64,000 nt of DNA from a virus, in IMG/VR virus record IMGVR_UViG_3300048999_000166, positions 1 to 64,000 of that record. One strand, 5' to 3'. The notes below the pieces were generated by a model, which worked only from the letters and a program-made list of their open reading frames with translations, made no database searches and was not told the origin of the DNA. The position numbers were made by a program, and so were the translations under genes. The stretch's first letter is position 1. Each line of letters opens with the position of its first letter. Below, piece by piece: positions 62,532 to 64,000 of this stretch.

Positions 62532-64000
62532 CTAGATCGCTCCTCGTGCGAAGTCGGCCAGCAGGTTCGGGACGTTCGAGTCGAAGCCCGAGACATCCAG
62601 CGTTCCCTCGTCGGCCGGGTCCGCGATCGTGAACTCAGTCGGCGTCAGCGCGACCACCGCCAGCCGGGTGTTGATGCCGGAGGTCTCGCGGTAGCGCTTC
62701 AGAGCCTGCTGCGGGTGGATCGCCCCCGCCCACGTCTCGTTGTCGGTCAGCACCTCGATGACGTCGTACTCCTTCTTCAGCGCGCCCGCCCACAGCATGG
62801 GCAGCGCACAATCAGTGGAGCCGAACGGGAGCCGCTCGATGGTGCGTACCGCATCGTCGAGCCGCTGACGCGGGCTGAGCGCCAGCTCGCTCACGTCGGT
62901 GAACTGCTGGCTCCGACCCCAACCGCCACCGGTGAAGCCGATGACGTCGCACGCGGGCTCCGTCGCCATCGTGAACAGCGCCAGCGCCGCCGTGACCTCC
63001 CGGCAGGTGATCGCCGAGTAGTTCGGCTGGCGGTAGCCGCCGCGACCCTTGCGGGGCGCGCCCTGAGCCGGGCTACCCATCGAGCCGGACACGTCCAGCG
63101 CGAGCAGGTGCCGCTTGTTCGAGGGCTCGAAGGTCCCGAAGGTCCGGTAGAACGCGGAGTCGAGCGCGTCCACGATCTGACGCTTCGGGCTCCAGGTGTT
63201 CTCCCCCATCATCGACTGGCCGCGGCTGTAGGTACGCAGCGCGACCAGCGCGTTGATCGGGTGGATCCGGGCCTTGCGCAGCTTGTCGGTGTCCTGCAGC
63301 TGCGCGGTCACCGTCGCCAGCGACTGCGCCGAGTTGAACACCCCCAGGTTCGTCAGCCGCGGCAGCTGCCGGATCAGCGCGGTCATCGGGACACCAGCGG
63401 CGATCAGGGCGTGCCACACCTCCGCCTGAGTCACCGCGGCGTCGGGCAGCGCCTCCCAGGGCAGCCGGAAATTAGTGACCAGCTCGACCCACTGCGCGAC
63501 GGTGGTCGCCTCCTGCGCCTTCTCGAACGCATCCACCAGCGCGGGCTTGACCTTCGGGTCGCTGTCCTTGCCCTCGTGCTTGACCATCCAGTCGAACAGC
63601 GCCTTGCGCTCCGGCTCGTCGGTCTGCGGGTGGGACAGGCGCAGCAGATCGCGGTGGCTCCAGCCCTCGCGCTGCCGGTACTTGATCGCCTGGTAGGCCA
63701 CGGACTCGACCGGCTTATCGAGGTACCAGTTGCGCACCGCCCGACGCAGCCCACCGCCCCAGCCGCGGAACTGCTCCGCGTAGCGGGTGAACAGGTAGAG
63801 GTGCGTGCCGGTGCGGCACACCTTCGAGACCGCATCGTTGGCCGCCCGCCGGGCCGCCTCTGTGCCGCCCAGCGCCGACACAGCGGCGAGCGCGAAGATG
63901 GCCGGGTTCTGTCGCGGCGCTCGACCCGCGACCGAGATCTCGACGATGCGCTCGACCAGCCACTCACCTCGGTCACGCGCGGCGGCCAGGATGACCTGCG
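62532..64000 (-). CDS. rsr: Ro60-like TROVE/vWA RNA-binding protein (N terminus outside window)
   Basis: At least 489 codons; the frame is open to the window edge. The TROVE domain is recognisable from the edge inward (ERIVEISVAGRAPRQNPAIFALAAVSALGG ... VCRTGTHLYLF ... RRAVRNWYLDKP). A vWA domain follows, with the MIDAS motif LALDVSGSMGS near 63075-63105. Ro60/Rsr proteins form a HEAT-repeat ring that binds Y RNAs and the 3' ends of misfolded RNAs, and in Deinococcus assist rRNA maturation and RNA decay. In a phage it may scavenge or protect RNA. GTG 63881 is an internal codon, not the start. Confidence 0.92.
   Translation of the reverse strand, partial: QVILAAARDRGEWLVERIVEISVAGRAPRQNPAIFALAAVSALGGTEAARRAANDAVSKVCRTGTHLYLFTRYAEQFRGWGGGLRRAVRNWYLDKPVESVAYQAIKYRQREGWSHRDLLRLSHPQTDEPERKALFDWMVKHEGKDSDPKVKPALVDAFEKAQEATTVAQWVELVTNFRLPWEALPDAAVTQAEVWHALIAAGVPMTALIRQLPRLTNLGVFNSAQSLATVTAQLQDTDKLRKARIHPINALVALRTYSRGQSMMGENTWSPKRQIVDALDSAFYRTFGTFEPSNKRHLLALDVSGSMGSPAQGAPRKGRGGYRQPNYSAITCREVTAALALFTMATEPACDVIGFTGGGWGRSQQFTDVSELALSPRQRLDDAVRTIERLPFGSTDCALPMLWAGALKKEYDVIEVLTDNETWAGAIHPQQALKRYRETSGINTRLAVVALTPTEFTIADPADEGTLDVSGFDSNVPNLLADFARGAI

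Noticed and set aside
63881-63881. GTG 63881 as the start of the Ro60-like protein
   Set aside because: The reading frame continues upstream to the window edge with clear TROVE-domain sequence (ERIVEIS...RQNPAIFAL), so the true start lies outside the window.

Overview
The window looks like part of the genome of a large tailed phage (siphovirus type) of a GC-rich Actinobacterium, possibly a mycolic-acid-containing host. The evidence is tightly overlapping genes (ATGA, GTGA and TTGA junctions), heavy GTG start use, a complete terminase-portal-protease-capsid-tail run, family A DNA polymerase with a PrimPol-helicase, phage tRNAs, and many small zinc-ribbon and lipoprotein genes typical of actinobacteriophages. 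The host genus cannot be read from the sequence. No peptidoglycan hydrolase/holin cassette, ParA, ParB or obvious immunity repressor was recognised, so the genome probably extends beyond the window.

Layout. 1-8468 (+): replication and recombination (SSB-like C terminus, Pol A, PrimPol/RepA-like helicase, Cas4-like PD-(D/E)XK exonuclease, RuvC-like resolvase, zinc-ribbon and HTH proteins). 8558-8715: tRNA-Asp and a strong terminator. 8745-10087 (+): a papain-like protease with small neighbours. 10059-18464 (-): about 25 small, mostly unknown early-type genes, including a lipoprotein, a DUF932 protein and membrane proteins. 18603-19058 (+): a lone HTH/TerS-like gene. 19055-23777 (-): a mini tyrosine recombinase, an AAA+ (DUF3631-like) ATPase and short genes, each behind its own leader. 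23778-24173: a regulatory region of palindromes and a terminator. 24174-26453 (-): zinc-finger, membrane and lipoprotein genes. 26499-60888 (+): packaging, capsid and tail genes, with tRNA-Tyr/tRNA-Phe between terminase and portal. 60885 to the end (-): 2OG-Fe(II) dioxygenase, tRNA-Trp, an unusual hairpin, tRNA-Met and a Ro60-like TROVE/vWA gene that runs off the window.

The most unusual signals are these. (1) A 64-nt bulged hairpin lies exactly between two tRNAs, in the same locus and orientation as the Ro60-like gene; it looks like a Y RNA. (2) At least eleven copies of a two-hairpin leader precede early genes. The second hairpin keeps a hexaloop ending in TCA or a near variant while its stem covaries, which points to an RNA element. 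(3) A perfect parS site (TGTTTCACGTGAAACA) lies in an early intergenic region without a visible ParB gene; with a recombinase reduced to its catalytic domain this suggests plasmid-like maintenance using host ParB. (4) A sulfotransferase-like gene and a set of beta-rich virion proteins are inserted inside what is normally one DUF5047-type tail gene. (5) A tail protein carries all three PL7 alginate-lyase signatures. (6) Other repeats include a GTCTC-dense tract behind the primase-helicase, CAAGACAACC iterons beside the AAA+ ATPase gene, and a long alanine/threonine-rich repeat protein.
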